This document shows, piece after piece, positions 34,500 to 43,137 of a stretch of DNA of 64,000 bases. The notes beneath the pieces are model-generated. The model ran no database searches. It saw only the letters and a program-made list of their open reading frames with translations, and was not told the origin of the DNA. The position numbers were made by a program, and so were the translations under genes. The first letter of the stretch is position 1. Every line of letters begins with the position of its first letter. The DNA is from Paenibacillus pectinilyticus. Its GTDB lineage: Bacteria; Bacillota; Bacilli; Paenibacillales; NBRC-103111. The stretch covers positions 186,001-250,000 of the forward strand of contig NZ_LYPC01000014.1 in NCBI RefSeq assembly GCF_001700435.1, given 5' to 3'.

Positions 34500-35900
34500 A
34501 TGATTAAAAAATTATCGGTGCTTGTTGTTCTTAGTCTTTCCACTGTATTGACATTATCAGCGTGCGGGTCCAAAGCAGTTGATTCTAAAGCCAGCGAAAC
34601 ACCAGCTTCGGCGACTGCAAAGGCTGCTGATCCTAAAGCTTCTCCCGCTAGTAGTGGTCAAGTGACTGTTAATTTCAACATGAATGACGGAGAAATTACG
34701 AAAGATCAAATTAAAGATTTTGAAACGGCCAATCCGAATATCAAAATTCAACGGGTCGATACCGATTCGACGAAGCTTGCAGCTCAGCTTGCAACTGGAG
34801 AAGCGCCAGATATTATCCGTATCAGTGGTGTAAATGATATTCCCTCATATGTCATTCGTGGGGTTGCCATGGATCTAACACCGTTCATCGAGAAAAGCAC
34901 CATTATTAAAAAAGATGATTTAGTTTCCACTGTTGATGTGTTTAGATTTGATGGGAAAACGCAAGGTAAGGGTCCTATTTATGGATTACCGAAAGATTTT
35001 TCTCCGGATTTTTCCATCTGGTACAACAAAAAAATGTTTAAAGCCGCGAACATTCCATTCCCAAGTGATACAGAACCGATGACATGGAGTCAGATGTTCG
35101 AAATAGCTAAAAAGTTGACCATAACAAAAGGGGATACCATTTCACAGTATGGTTTAGCTACCTTAGTGAAAACGGAAGCAGACATGCCATCTCTCATGAC
35201 TTATCTTCTTGGTAAAGGTGTTTCCTTATCGTCGGATAACTTCAATAAAATTGATTTTAACAAGCCTGAGGTTAAACAATCTTTGGAAGAATGGGTGAAT
35301 GCGGTAAAAGGAAATTACGGTCCAAACCAAATCAATCAAGACAAAGCAGGCTGGGGCGGCGAGGTCTTCTTAGCCGAGAAAGCAGCAATGTTCCAAGCAG
35401 GATATTGGTTCTCTGGCATGTTGCGCGGTGATGAGAAAGCAAAAACACATTTAGATGATTTTGCGATGATTCCTGCGCCAATTGCAGATGGTGGAAAGCG
35501 AGTTTCCCCGACCGGAACGGCAACAGGGGCTATTATTAACAAAGCTTCCAAACATCCGAATGAAACATGGACTGTTTACGAATGGTTCTTTGGGGGCAAG
35601 CCAGCCGAAGAACGTGCAAAAAGCGGATATGGTGTTCCTGCGCTGAAGCATTTGCTCCCTTTACTGCCTCAAGCGACTGCATTTGATAAGCAAGCGTTTA
35701 ATGTCCTTCAAGACGAGTTGAAATACAGTGATAAATTTATTGAAATCAACCCTTATTTACTAAATGGGAATGCACTTCTCCAGAAGCAATTGACCCCAGT
35801 TTATTTTGGAAAAGCGAAGATCGATGATGTTCTTGTTTCTCTAACGAAAGACGCGAACAAGATGATTGAAGAAGGCAAGAATGCAGCAGGTAATAAATAA
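34500..35900 (+). CDS. Extracellular sugar-binding lipoprotein (SBP family 1)
   Basis: Solute-binding lipoprotein of 466 residues with lipobox TLSAC and an Ala/Ser/Lys-rich linker, then a family-1 sugar-binding fold (TGEAPDIIRISG; FLAEKAAMFQAGYWFSG). GGAGGTC precedes the ATG. It is the first gene of the importer, separated from the permeases by a strong hairpin that would keep its mRNA more abundant. The ligand is probably an alpha-1,3-linked glucooligosaccharide, given the GH87 enzymes downstream (inference). Confidence 0.93.
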   Translation: MIKKLSVLVVLSLSTVLTLSACGSKAVDSKASETPASATAKAADPKASPASSGQVTVNFNMNDGEITKDQIKDFETANPNIKIQRVDTDSTKLAAQLATGEAPDIIRISGVNDIPSYVIRGVAMDLTPFIEKSTIIKKDDLVSTVDVFRFDGKTQGKGPIYGLPKDFSPDFSIWYNKKMFKAANIPFPSDTEPMTWSQMFEIAKKLTITKGDTISQYGLATLVKTEADMPSLMTYLLGKGVSLSSDNFNKIDFNKPEVKQSLEEWVNAVKGNYGPNQINQDKAGWGGEVFLAEKAAMFQAGYWFSGMLRGDEKAKTHLDDFAMIPAPIADGGKRVSPTGTATGAIINKASKHPNETWTVYEWFFGGKPAEERAKSGYGVPALKHLLPLLPQATAFDKQAFNVLQDELKYSDKFIEINPYLLNGNALLQKQLTPVYFGKAKIDDVLVSLTKDANKMIEEGKNAAGNK

Positions 35901-35914
35901 GCTCAGCTAAATAA

Positions 35915-35955
35915 AGTCTGAAGGGAGAGTGCAATATGAACTCTCCCTTCAGACT
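35915..35955 (+). terminator. Intercistronic hairpin between binding protein and permease genes
   Basis: Perfect 16-bp stem AGTCTGAAGGGAGAGT/ACTCTCCCTTCAGACT with a 9-base loop, followed by AAAAAGG rather than a T-run. It probably attenuates or processes the mRNA so that binding protein exceeds permease. Confidence 0.75.
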
Positions 35956-35977
35956 AAAAAGGAGAGTAAACCATTCT

Positions 35978-36937
35978 ATGAATTTATCTGCCATTGCTGC
36001 CCCATTTAGACTTAAAGCGAAAACGAATACAAACGCTAGCGAAAGAACACGTCGTATAACTGCTTTCTATATAATGATATCACCTTGGTTTATCGTATTT
36101 CTACTTTTTGGACTATATCCGTTGCTATATGGGCTTTATTTAAGTTTCACCAATTATGTAGGGTTTAACTTTGCACATTTAAAATTGGTTGGGTTTGATA
36201 ACTATAAGAATGTATTTACAGATTCTGATGCCATGTACGCTTTAGGTCGAACATTATTCATTTCTATTATTTATGTGCCGCTTTCCACGGTAATAGGGCT
36301 CATGCTTTCCTTACTTTTGAATCGTAAGGTACGCGGATTAGGGATTTTTCGAACCTTATTTTATTTACCATCCATTGTTCCGGTTGTATCTATAGGTTTA
36401 ATTTTTCGCTTTATGTTTGCTAAGCAAGACGGGATTATTAATAATATTCTCATGTTTATGCATCTGCCTAAAGTAGATTGGTTGGGCTATGATCATGCGA
36501 CATTGTCTCTTTTTATCATGATGCTGTGGGGAGCTGGAGGCGGAATATTAATTAATCTAGCAGGGTTAAAAGGAATCTCGAAAGAGCTTTACGAAGCTTC
36601 ATCCATTGATGGCGCTACTGCTTATAAACGCTTCATGAACATTACATTGCCACTCATGACGCCTGTCATCTTTTTTAATATCGTGATGGGATTAATTGGC
36701 TCGTTACAAATGTATATTCAACCGATTCTTTTGACAGGAAGCAAATTACTAGATGCACCGATTCGACCTAACTATTTCTTAGCCGTGCATGCGTTTCAAC
36801 AAATTTTTTCCTTTCAACGATTCGCCTATGGGATGGCCTTACTCTGGGTCATGTTTATCGTTATTCTATTGATTACACTTGTTATCTTTACTACGAGTAA
36901 ATATTGGGTCTATTACGAAACGGATCAGGAGGGATAA
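35978..36937 (+). CDS. ABC sugar permease, MalF/UgpA type
   Basis: Inner-membrane permease of 319 residues with six predicted membrane segments and an EAA loop (YEASSIDGATAYKRFMNITLP). The ATG at 35978 follows AAAGGAGAG at a slightly long spacing of 13 bases; the frame continues upstream only through the hairpin. Its stop is two bases before the next ATG. It pairs with the MalG-type permease; the ATPase must come from elsewhere. Confidence 0.92.
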   Translation: MNLSAIAAPFRLKAKTNTNASERTRRITAFYIMISPWFIVFLLFGLYPLLYGLYLSFTNYVGFNFAHLKLVGFDNYKNVFTDSDAMYALGRTLFISIIYVPLSTVIGLMLSLLLNRKVRGLGIFRTLFYLPSIVPVVSIGLIFRFMFAKQDGIINNILMFMHLPKVDWLGYDHATLSLFIMMLWGAGGGILINLAGLKGISKELYEASSIDGATAYKRFMNITLPLMTPVIFFNIVMGLIGSLQMYIQPILLTGSKLLDAPIRPNYFLAVHAFQQIFSFQRFAYGMALLWVMFIVILLITLVIFTTSKYWVYYETDQEG

Positions 36938-36939
36938 TC

Positions 36940-37776
36940 ATGGAAAATGCTGGAGCGAAACTGCAAGATAAGTTTATTGTATACGGGCTACTACTGTTTC
37001 TATCACTCGTGTTTTTTGTGCCATTCTATTTAACCATTTCGAATTCACTCAATCCTTGGTTTGCAATCCCTGGTTTCTTTCCGAATGGATTTCATTTAGA
37101 AAATTATAAGTTTGCCGTCACGATGATCGAATTCTGGAAATATTTCAAAAACTCCCTTATCTTATGTGCCATTTCGCTTTTCACAACAACCTTCAGCAGT
37201 GGGTTAGTGGGTTACGCATTTTCAAGAATTCAAGCGCCAGGGAAACGAATCTTGTTTATGGTTGTGTTATCCACAATGATGCTTCCTGGTATTGTAACGC
37301 AAATTCCAACTTATATTCTATTCCATAAATTCGGCATGCTAAATACGTATATTCCGTTTATTGCCTGGGGGTTAGGCGGCTCTTCCTTCTTTATCTTTTT
37401 GTACCGACAGTTTTTTTCAACGATCCCCAAAGAACTTGAAGAGGCAGCACGAATAGATGGATGTTCTATCTTTCGTACCTATTGGAACATATTTCTCCCA
37501 TTGTCATTCCCAATTATGGCTACTGTCGCAATCCTAGGTTTTCAGGGTACTTGGAGCGATTTTATTAATCCGTTTATGTTTCTAAGTGAGTCAAAATATC
37601 CCTTAGCTTCGGCTTTAGTAACCGTTGGTTATACGCAACCGGCGAATGTCAATATTATCATTCAGCAAGTTGCTGCTGCTGCTTCCATTATTTTCATGGT
37701 TCCTGTATTACTTACTTTTTTCACGGGTCAGCGTTTTCTGGTAGAAGGCGTTGTGACGACAGGACTTAAAGGATAG
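36940..37776 (+). CDS. ABC sugar permease, MalG/UgpE type
   Basis: Second permease, 278 residues, with six membrane segments and an EAA loop (EEAARIDGCSIFRTYWNIFLP). The ATG at 36940 is preceded by AGGAGGG, which overlaps the end of the MalF-type gene. The C-terminus (GQRFLVEGVVTTGLKG) is typical of the family. It completes the importer with the binding protein at 34500. Confidence 0.93.
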   Translation: MENAGAKLQDKFIVYGLLLFLSLVFFVPFYLTISNSLNPWFAIPGFFPNGFHLENYKFAVTMIEFWKYFKNSLILCAISLFTTTFSSGLVGYAFSRIQAPGKRILFMVVLSTMMLPGIVTQIPTYILFHKFGMLNTYIPFIAWGLGGSSFFIFLYRQFFSTIPKELEEAARIDGCSIFRTYWNIFLPLSFPIMATVAILGFQGTWSDFINPFMFLSESKYPLASALVTVGYTQPANVNIIIQQVAAAASIIFMVPVLLTFFTGQRFLVEGVVTTGLKG

Positions 37777-37800
37777 CTCAATTCCAATATTGAGAGGAAA

Positions 37801-40800
37801 ATGACAATGAAGTTATATGCCTATTTGAAACGGCTGAGTGATGGCAGCATTCGAAGAATGCTCAGTGTACTCATAATTGCCATGATAATAATGTCTTTAT
37901 ATCCGAAAATGATCGTTAATGCCAATGCAGTTTCAGCACTCCCAATTCCTTCGCAGGGATTGAATTTATGGTTAAAAGCCGACGAAGGTGTAACGGCTGA
38001 CGCAGTAACTCACAAGGTTTCTGCTTGGGCCGACCAATCAGGCAATGGTAACGATGTCACGCAGGATGATCCAGCGTTACAGCCTGTGGTTGTTACAGAT
38101 GCCGTATATACCACGAATAACAAGCCAGCCATTAAGTTCGAAGCGGGTGTGGGGAACACGCCATTCCTTAGGAAAACACTAGATTCCCCTTATACAGGCG
38201 ATAGCTCAATTGTCGCTGTTGTCAAACAGAACGAGTTGACTCCTGGAGGAGGAAAAGGGTTCTTTGCGACGGATGCTTTCCATGGTCAAGATATGAACAA
38301 TGGATCATTTGCGCTAATCCAAGACTGGGATCAAGGAGGACTGTTCCTTGGTGGTGAAGGCAAGAATGCAAGAGTATCAAATGCTTCAACCGAATATGCA
38401 ATTATTAGTGTTACGGTAGATACCGCTGCGGGAACGGTAAAATCCTATGTAAATGGACAATTAGTAAGCAATGCAACGGATGTCAAATATAAAGAATTAA
38501 ACACCTACATTAGTTACCTACTCGGAAGAAGCTATTGGTATAACAGCGTGAATGCAGACCTTACTGAAATTGCAGTTTACCGAAATGTACTTTCAGATTC
38601 TGACCGAGCGTTAATTGAACATTATTTGAACAATAAATATGCCATTTATGGGGTCACACCACCACCGCAAATAACAATTCCAACTGATGGGTTAAATTTA
38701 TGGTTAAGGGCAGATGCTGGAGTTATTGCTAATGCAGAAACACATAAAGTGTCTGCATGGGAAGATCAATCGGGGAACGGTAATCATGTGACACAGGATG
38801 ACCCAGCTCTTCAACCTATGGTAGTTACAGATGCGGAATACACCGCAAACAACAAACCAGCGATTAAGTTCGAGGCAGGTTTTGGAAACACCCCTTATTT
38901 GATGAAAACGTTAGATACCCCTTATACGGGGAGCAGTTCCATCGTTGCCGTCGTGAAACAAAATGAATTGACTCCAGGTCATGGTCAAGGCTTCTTTGGA
39001 ACAGACTATTGGCATGATCAATCCATGAACAATGGAGCTTTTGGATTAACGCAGGACTGGGGTCAAGGAGGGTTGCTTGTAAGCGGAGAGCAAGGCAATG
39101 CGAGGATATCGCAAGCCTCGACGAGTTATGCCACCTTAATTGTGACAATTGACTCGACTTTGGGAACAGTCAAATCTTACATCAATGGTGAACTGGTGGG
39201 AGATAACACATCAGAAGCCAACAAATCATTAAAGATGTATGCAGCTTACGCAATTGGAAGAAGCTATTGGTACAATACGCTGAATGCGGATATCTCGGAG
39301 ATCGCTGTATATCGACACGTACTTTCCGATGCTGATCGAGGAACAATTCAGCACTATTTAGATGACAAATATCAGATTTCGAACGAGGTCCAGGTACCTC
39401 CAGTTGAGGTAATACCAAGACCGGCCCCGACTTCCTTACCTGCAACTACGGAGCATTCTGCAAGTGGATCTTTCACTTCTGTCCAGGGAACAGATGGTTG
39501 GTTCAGTATGAAGAAAGCCGGTACAACGTATTCGCTTTTATCACAGTACATTGAATCAGATTCACCAAAATGGACGGAGCCAGCAGGGTTCCCATTTGTG
39601 AACGCCACATCATTTCAACCAGATAACACGATCGATGCTGTAAAGAAATGGGTTGCTCCACGGTCGGGGAATATTCAGATTTCGGGAGTAATTCACAAGC
39701 TAGATACAAGTGGAAATGGTGTCGAGGCACAAATATATAAGAATACTATGAAGCTTTGGAGCTCGGAAGTAACTTCAGAAGATGTTATACCAAGTGTGAG
39801 ATCGAATATTCATGTGGATGCCGGTGATGTCATTTATTTCGTTATCGGTGCCAATGGGGATCGAAGTCATGATGAAACGAATTGGGCACCTGAGATCATT
39901 ATGGAAACGGAATTAAACTTAGATGCAGAAAGCTATTCTTCAATCTCAGGGGCGGTTCGGATTGCCTCTAGGGATGCAGATGGGGGAGACGATGTCAGTC
40001 TTACTCGAGTAGGCGATTACGTGCAATATCATCAAATTAATCTAAGCGGAGGCTTTAAAACACTGGAAACTAGACTTTCCACTATGTCCACTGGCGGTAA
40101 ATTCGAGGTTCACATGGACACATTAGATGGGCCTATCATCAGTACATTCATCGTAGCTAATACAGATGGCTGGGATCAATATGAAACGCAAGTTTGGCCG
40201 GTAAATGCCAATGCTGTTGGTGTTCACGATATTTATGTGAAGGCTGTCTCTGGCACAGATATTGCTAGGATCCATTGGATGAAGTTTACCAACAATGAAA
40301 CGCGAGGCGCAACAATGCCTTTTAAGACTTATGAAGCGGAGAGTGCTGATCTTGGCGGTGGTGCCACGTTAAATGAAGATCTTTCTATCAAGAATGTATC
40401 TTCTGGGAAAAGCTATGTTCACTTAAATGCGATTGGTGAGTATGTGCAATGGAGAAATGTAAGGGACTCCAATACGTTTTTACTCAGATACAGTATTCCT
40501 CAAAATGAAAGCGGTACCTTAAACCTTTATATTAATGGGATCAAAAAACAAGCTATAAATTTGAATTCCACATATAACTATGATTCGATGAATGCAAATT
40601 ATGGTAGACGATATGATGAGAAGGACATCAAGGTTGAGATTCAAGCAGGGGATACAATTAAGCTACAGAAAGATTCAGATAATCTATTGGCTTGGTATGC
40701 CATTGACTTGATTGATCTTGAAACGGCTCCTGCGCCACTCGAGATGCCAGCGAACTTCTTATCCGTGAAAGATGCTCCCTTCTATGCGATTGGAGATGGT

Positions 40801-42984
40801 ATTGCTGATGATACAGCAGCTATTCAAAGTGCTGTAAACGCGGCTGCTGTTGCCCACAAGCACGTATGGATTCCTGAAGGCACTTATAATCAGTCTGATA
40901 GAATTCTAGTCCCATCGGAAGTGGATGTTAAAGGTGCGGGGATTTGGTATACTCACCTTCATTCTACAGTTTCATTTGGAGCTGCAGCAGTTTGGAAAGG
41001 GAAAGTTGGGTTTACTTTAAATAATAATTCCGTTATTTCGGATATGAGAATTAGCGGGATTGAAACTTGCCGAGACTGTGAATCTGCAATGGCGATTACG
41101 ACGGTTCCGGGGCATGGTCAATACAATTATATGCAGAATTTGTGGGTAGAGCATATAGGGGCTTTCGTGGGTTGGACAGAGCTTCATCATTCTGTCGTTC
41201 AAAATGTGCGCTTAAGGGATCTCTACTTTGACGGCGTTCATTGGGGAGATATGGGGAACACCTTCAATATCGCTCAAAATAATTCCATGCGTGGTTTAGG
41301 AGATGACGGTGTTGCACAGGTAAATTTAAATAGTTTCGATACCAAATCCATGCATAACTTGGCTCAATTTAATAGCATATCTGCAAATTATTGGGGCAGA
41401 GGAATGGCGGATGTTGGCGGCAATAGTTTAACAATGCGGGATAACGTACTTGATAGTACGATTGTTGCGGGGATGATCATTACAACTGAGCCCGTTGCGC
41501 CGGGAGCTGATTCCTTTGCAATTGAAGGATTAAAATTTCAGCGAAACTCTATCCTTCGTGCAGGTCATGAAGGTCATAATCATGCTGGTCTTCATTTCTG
41601 GTTATATGTAAGTCCAATGAAGGATGTTAGGATTGAATTGAACACAATCCAATATGGAGAGACTGAAGGTGTTCATATTGATGATACTTCTTTTGGCGAC
41701 GAAGAAGGAAGAACCCAGTTTAATTATAATACAATTACTAATAATTTGGAGACAAATTTCAATAACGCCAATTCACGCGTAGTACCAAGTATGACAGGAA
41801 ATATTTTGAAGACAACAATACCTGACATTAATGAACCGCTTTTTGTGAAAGCAACAACAGAACTAACAATTTTCGATGAGAAAACGTTGCAAACAGCGTT
41901 GGAAACTGTAAAGGAAGATAATGGAAAAACAAAAATAATTTCCTTTAAGATTCCAGGAGTAGAAGGGCAGAAATCTTATTCTGTACAGCTTCCTGTCAGT
42001 TCTCTGAATAAAGACAAAATGATGGCGAAGATGGCGTTTGTAACCAATATGGGTACCATTATGGTTCCAACCAATATGCTAAGTTCATCTCATGTTGGCT
42101 CAGATCAGATTGTTTTAACCATCACAGCTGTAGACAAGTCTAAGTTAACGCAAGCTACTCAGGCTCTTATAGGAAATAAACCAGTTATCGACCTCAGTTT
42201 GAAGGTAGACGGTCAAACAGTGCCATGGAATAATCCAGCGGCCCCAGTTAACATATCTATTCCGTATATTCCTACAAAGGACGAGTTGAACAGCGCAAAT
42301 AACTTGACTGTCTGGTATATGGATGGCAATGGTACCATTCAAGCTGTTCCTAGTGGTAAATTCGATGCCACAACAGGCATGATTACATTCTCAACCACAC
42401 ATTTCAGTCAATATGCAGTTGCCTTCGTTAAGAAATCATTCCTTGATTTGGATACCTTTCCATGGGCGCAAGAAGCAATTAATGTCATGGCCTCTAAAGG
42501 GATCATTAACGGAACATCAGAAGGAATCTACCACCCAGAAATGTCGATTACAAGAGCAGATGCGCTGTTGCTTCTCGTGAAATCACTAAGTTTAACTGCG
42601 GATGTTGGGCGTGAGCAACCATTCACAGATGTAGGAAAGACAGATTATTATACTGAAGCTGTTGCGATTGCAAAGGAACTTGGCATCATTCAAGGCATGG
42701 GGAACGACTTGTTTAAACCTCAAGAAACGATTAGTAGACAGGATTTCATAGTTATGCTGGATCGTGCGATTGTGGCTAGCCGCCTTATGATGACAAGTCA
42801 GACTAACAGTAATATGAATGATTATGCGGATAAAGACAGATTTGCATCGTACGCAGTAGAAAGTATGAGAAAACTAGTGAGATTAGGAATTATTACTGGT
42901 GATGGACAACTGCTAAATCCAACGGCGAAAATGACTAGAGCTGAAATAGCCGTAATCTTATATCGGGTCTATTTGCTTAGCTAA
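37801..42984 (+). CDS. Cell-surface GH87-type alpha-1,3-glucanase with SLH domains
   Basis: Very large secreted enzyme of 1727 residues. Order: signal peptide; two LamG-like repeats (about 54-290 and 297-530); a WTEPAGFPF-type module (about 552-705); two CBM6-like modules (about 707-835 and 843-970); a right-handed beta-helix with GDGIADDTAAIQ and GAGIWYTHLHS (about 985-1345); an Ig-like region; and SLH repeats (about 1543-1726) that bind the secondary cell wall polymer. Asp1144, Asp1168 and Asp1169 (DGVHWGD and GLGDDGV) have nearly the spacing of the three catalytic aspartates of GH87 alpha-1,3-glucanases. The GH87 call is by motif and layout; another beta-helix family is possible. Confidence 0.72.
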   Translation: MTMKLYAYLKRLSDGSIRRMLSVLIIAMIIMSLYPKMIVNANAVSALPIPSQGLNLWLKADEGVTADAVTHKVSAWADQSGNGNDVTQDDPALQPVVVTDAVYTTNNKPAIKFEAGVGNTPFLRKTLDSPYTGDSSIVAVVKQNELTPGGGKGFFATDAFHGQDMNNGSFALIQDWDQGGLFLGGEGKNARVSNASTEYAIISVTVDTAAGTVKSYVNGQLVSNATDVKYKELNTYISYLLGRSYWYNSVNADLTEIAVYRNVLSDSDRALIEHYLNNKYAIYGVTPPPQITIPTDGLNLWLRADAGVIANAETHKVSAWEDQSGNGNHVTQDDPALQPMVVTDAEYTANNKPAIKFEAGFGNTPYLMKTLDTPYTGSSSIVAVVKQNELTPGHGQGFFGTDYWHDQSMNNGAFGLTQDWGQGGLLVSGEQGNARISQASTSYATLIVTIDSTLGTVKSYINGELVGDNTSEANKSLKMYAAYAIGRSYWYNTLNADISEIAVYRHVLSDADRGTIQHYLDDKYQISNEVQVPPVEVIPRPAPTSLPATTEHSASGSFTSVQGTDGWFSMKKAGTTYSLLSQYIESDSPKWTEPAGFPFVNATSFQPDNTIDAVKKWVAPRSGNIQISGVIHKLDTSGNGVEAQIYKNTMKLWSSEVTSEDVIPSVRSNIHVDAGDVIYFVIGANGDRSHDETNWAPEIIMETELNLDAESYSSISGAVRIASRDADGGDDVSLTRVGDYVQYHQINLSGGFKTLETRLSTMSTGGKFEVHMDTLDGPIISTFIVANTDGWDQYETQVWPVNANAVGVHDIYVKAVSGTDIARIHWMKFTNNETRGATMPFKTYEAESADLGGGATLNEDLSIKNVSSGKSYVHLNAIGEYVQWRNVRDSNTFLLRYSIPQNESGTLNLYINGIKKQAINLNSTYNYDSMNANYGRRYDEKDIKVEIQAGDTIKLQKDSDNLLAWYAIDLIDLETAPAPLEMPANFLSVKDAPFYAIGDGIADDTAAIQSAVNAAAVAHKHVWIPEGTYNQSDRILVPSEVDVKGAGIWYTHLHSTVSFGAAAVWKGKVGFTLNNNSVISDMRISGIETCRDCESAMAITTVPGHGQYNYMQNLWVEHIGAFVGWTELHHSVVQNVRLRDLYFDGVHWGDMGNTFNIAQNNSMRGLGDDGVAQVNLNSFDTKSMHNLAQFNSISANYWGRGMADVGGNSLTMRDNVLDSTIVAGMIITTEPVAPGADSFAIEGLKFQRNSILRAGHEGHNHAGLHFWLYVSPMKDVRIELNTIQYGETEGVHIDDTSFGDEEGRTQFNYNTITNNLETNFNNANSRVVPSMTGNILKTTIPDINEPLFVKATTELTIFDEKTLQTALETVKEDNGKTKIISFKIPGVEGQKSYSVQLPVSSLNKDKMMAKMAFVTNMGTIMVPTNMLSSSHVGSDQIVLTITAVDKSKLTQATQALIGNKPVIDLSLKVDGQTVPWNNPAAPVNISIPYIPTKDELNSANNLTVWYMDGNGTIQAVPSGKFDATTGMITFSTTHFSQYAVAFVKKSFLDLDTFPWAQEAINVMASKGIINGTSEGIYHPEMSITRADALLLLVKSLSLTADVGREQPFTDVGKTDYYTEAVAIAKELGIIQGMGNDLFKPQETISRQDFIVMLDRAIVASRLMMTSQTNSNMNDYADKDRFASYAVESMRKLVRLGIITGDGQLLNPTAKMTRAEIAVILYRVYLLS

Positions 42985-43002
42985 TGGATTAAGATTAGTA
43001 AT

Positions 43003-43042
43003 CTTTTATCATGCAACTCAATTAAGAGTTGCATGATAAAAG
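43003..43042 (+). terminator. Intercistronic hairpin between the two GH87-type genes
   Basis: Perfect 17-bp stem (CTTTTATCATGCAACTC and its inverse) with loop AATTAA. Read on the plus strand it lacks a T-run; it may end part of the transcripts or protect the upstream mRNA. Confidence 0.65.
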
Positions 43043-43097
43043 TGCTGAATAGGAGGGATGTAAGAACTGAGTTATGAAGTGAATTATGAAAGTTTAA

Positions 43098-43113
43098 ATG
43101 TAAACGCAATTAT
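43098..43113 (+). promoter_or_regulatory. Near-consensus cre site
   Basis: ATGTAAACGCAATTAT matches the cre consensus except at one position (T in place of the conserved C of CAW). It lies 25 bases before the second GH87-type gene, so CcpA bound here could block transcription of that gene. Confidence 0.4.
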
Positions 43114-43137
43114 TTAAGGGAATGAGGAGGAATGTAA

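Noticed and set aside
35936-35977. Earlier ATG for the MalF-type permease
   Set aside because: It lies inside the perfect intercistronic hairpin and has no usable ribosome binding site; the ATG at 35978 gives a normal N-terminus.
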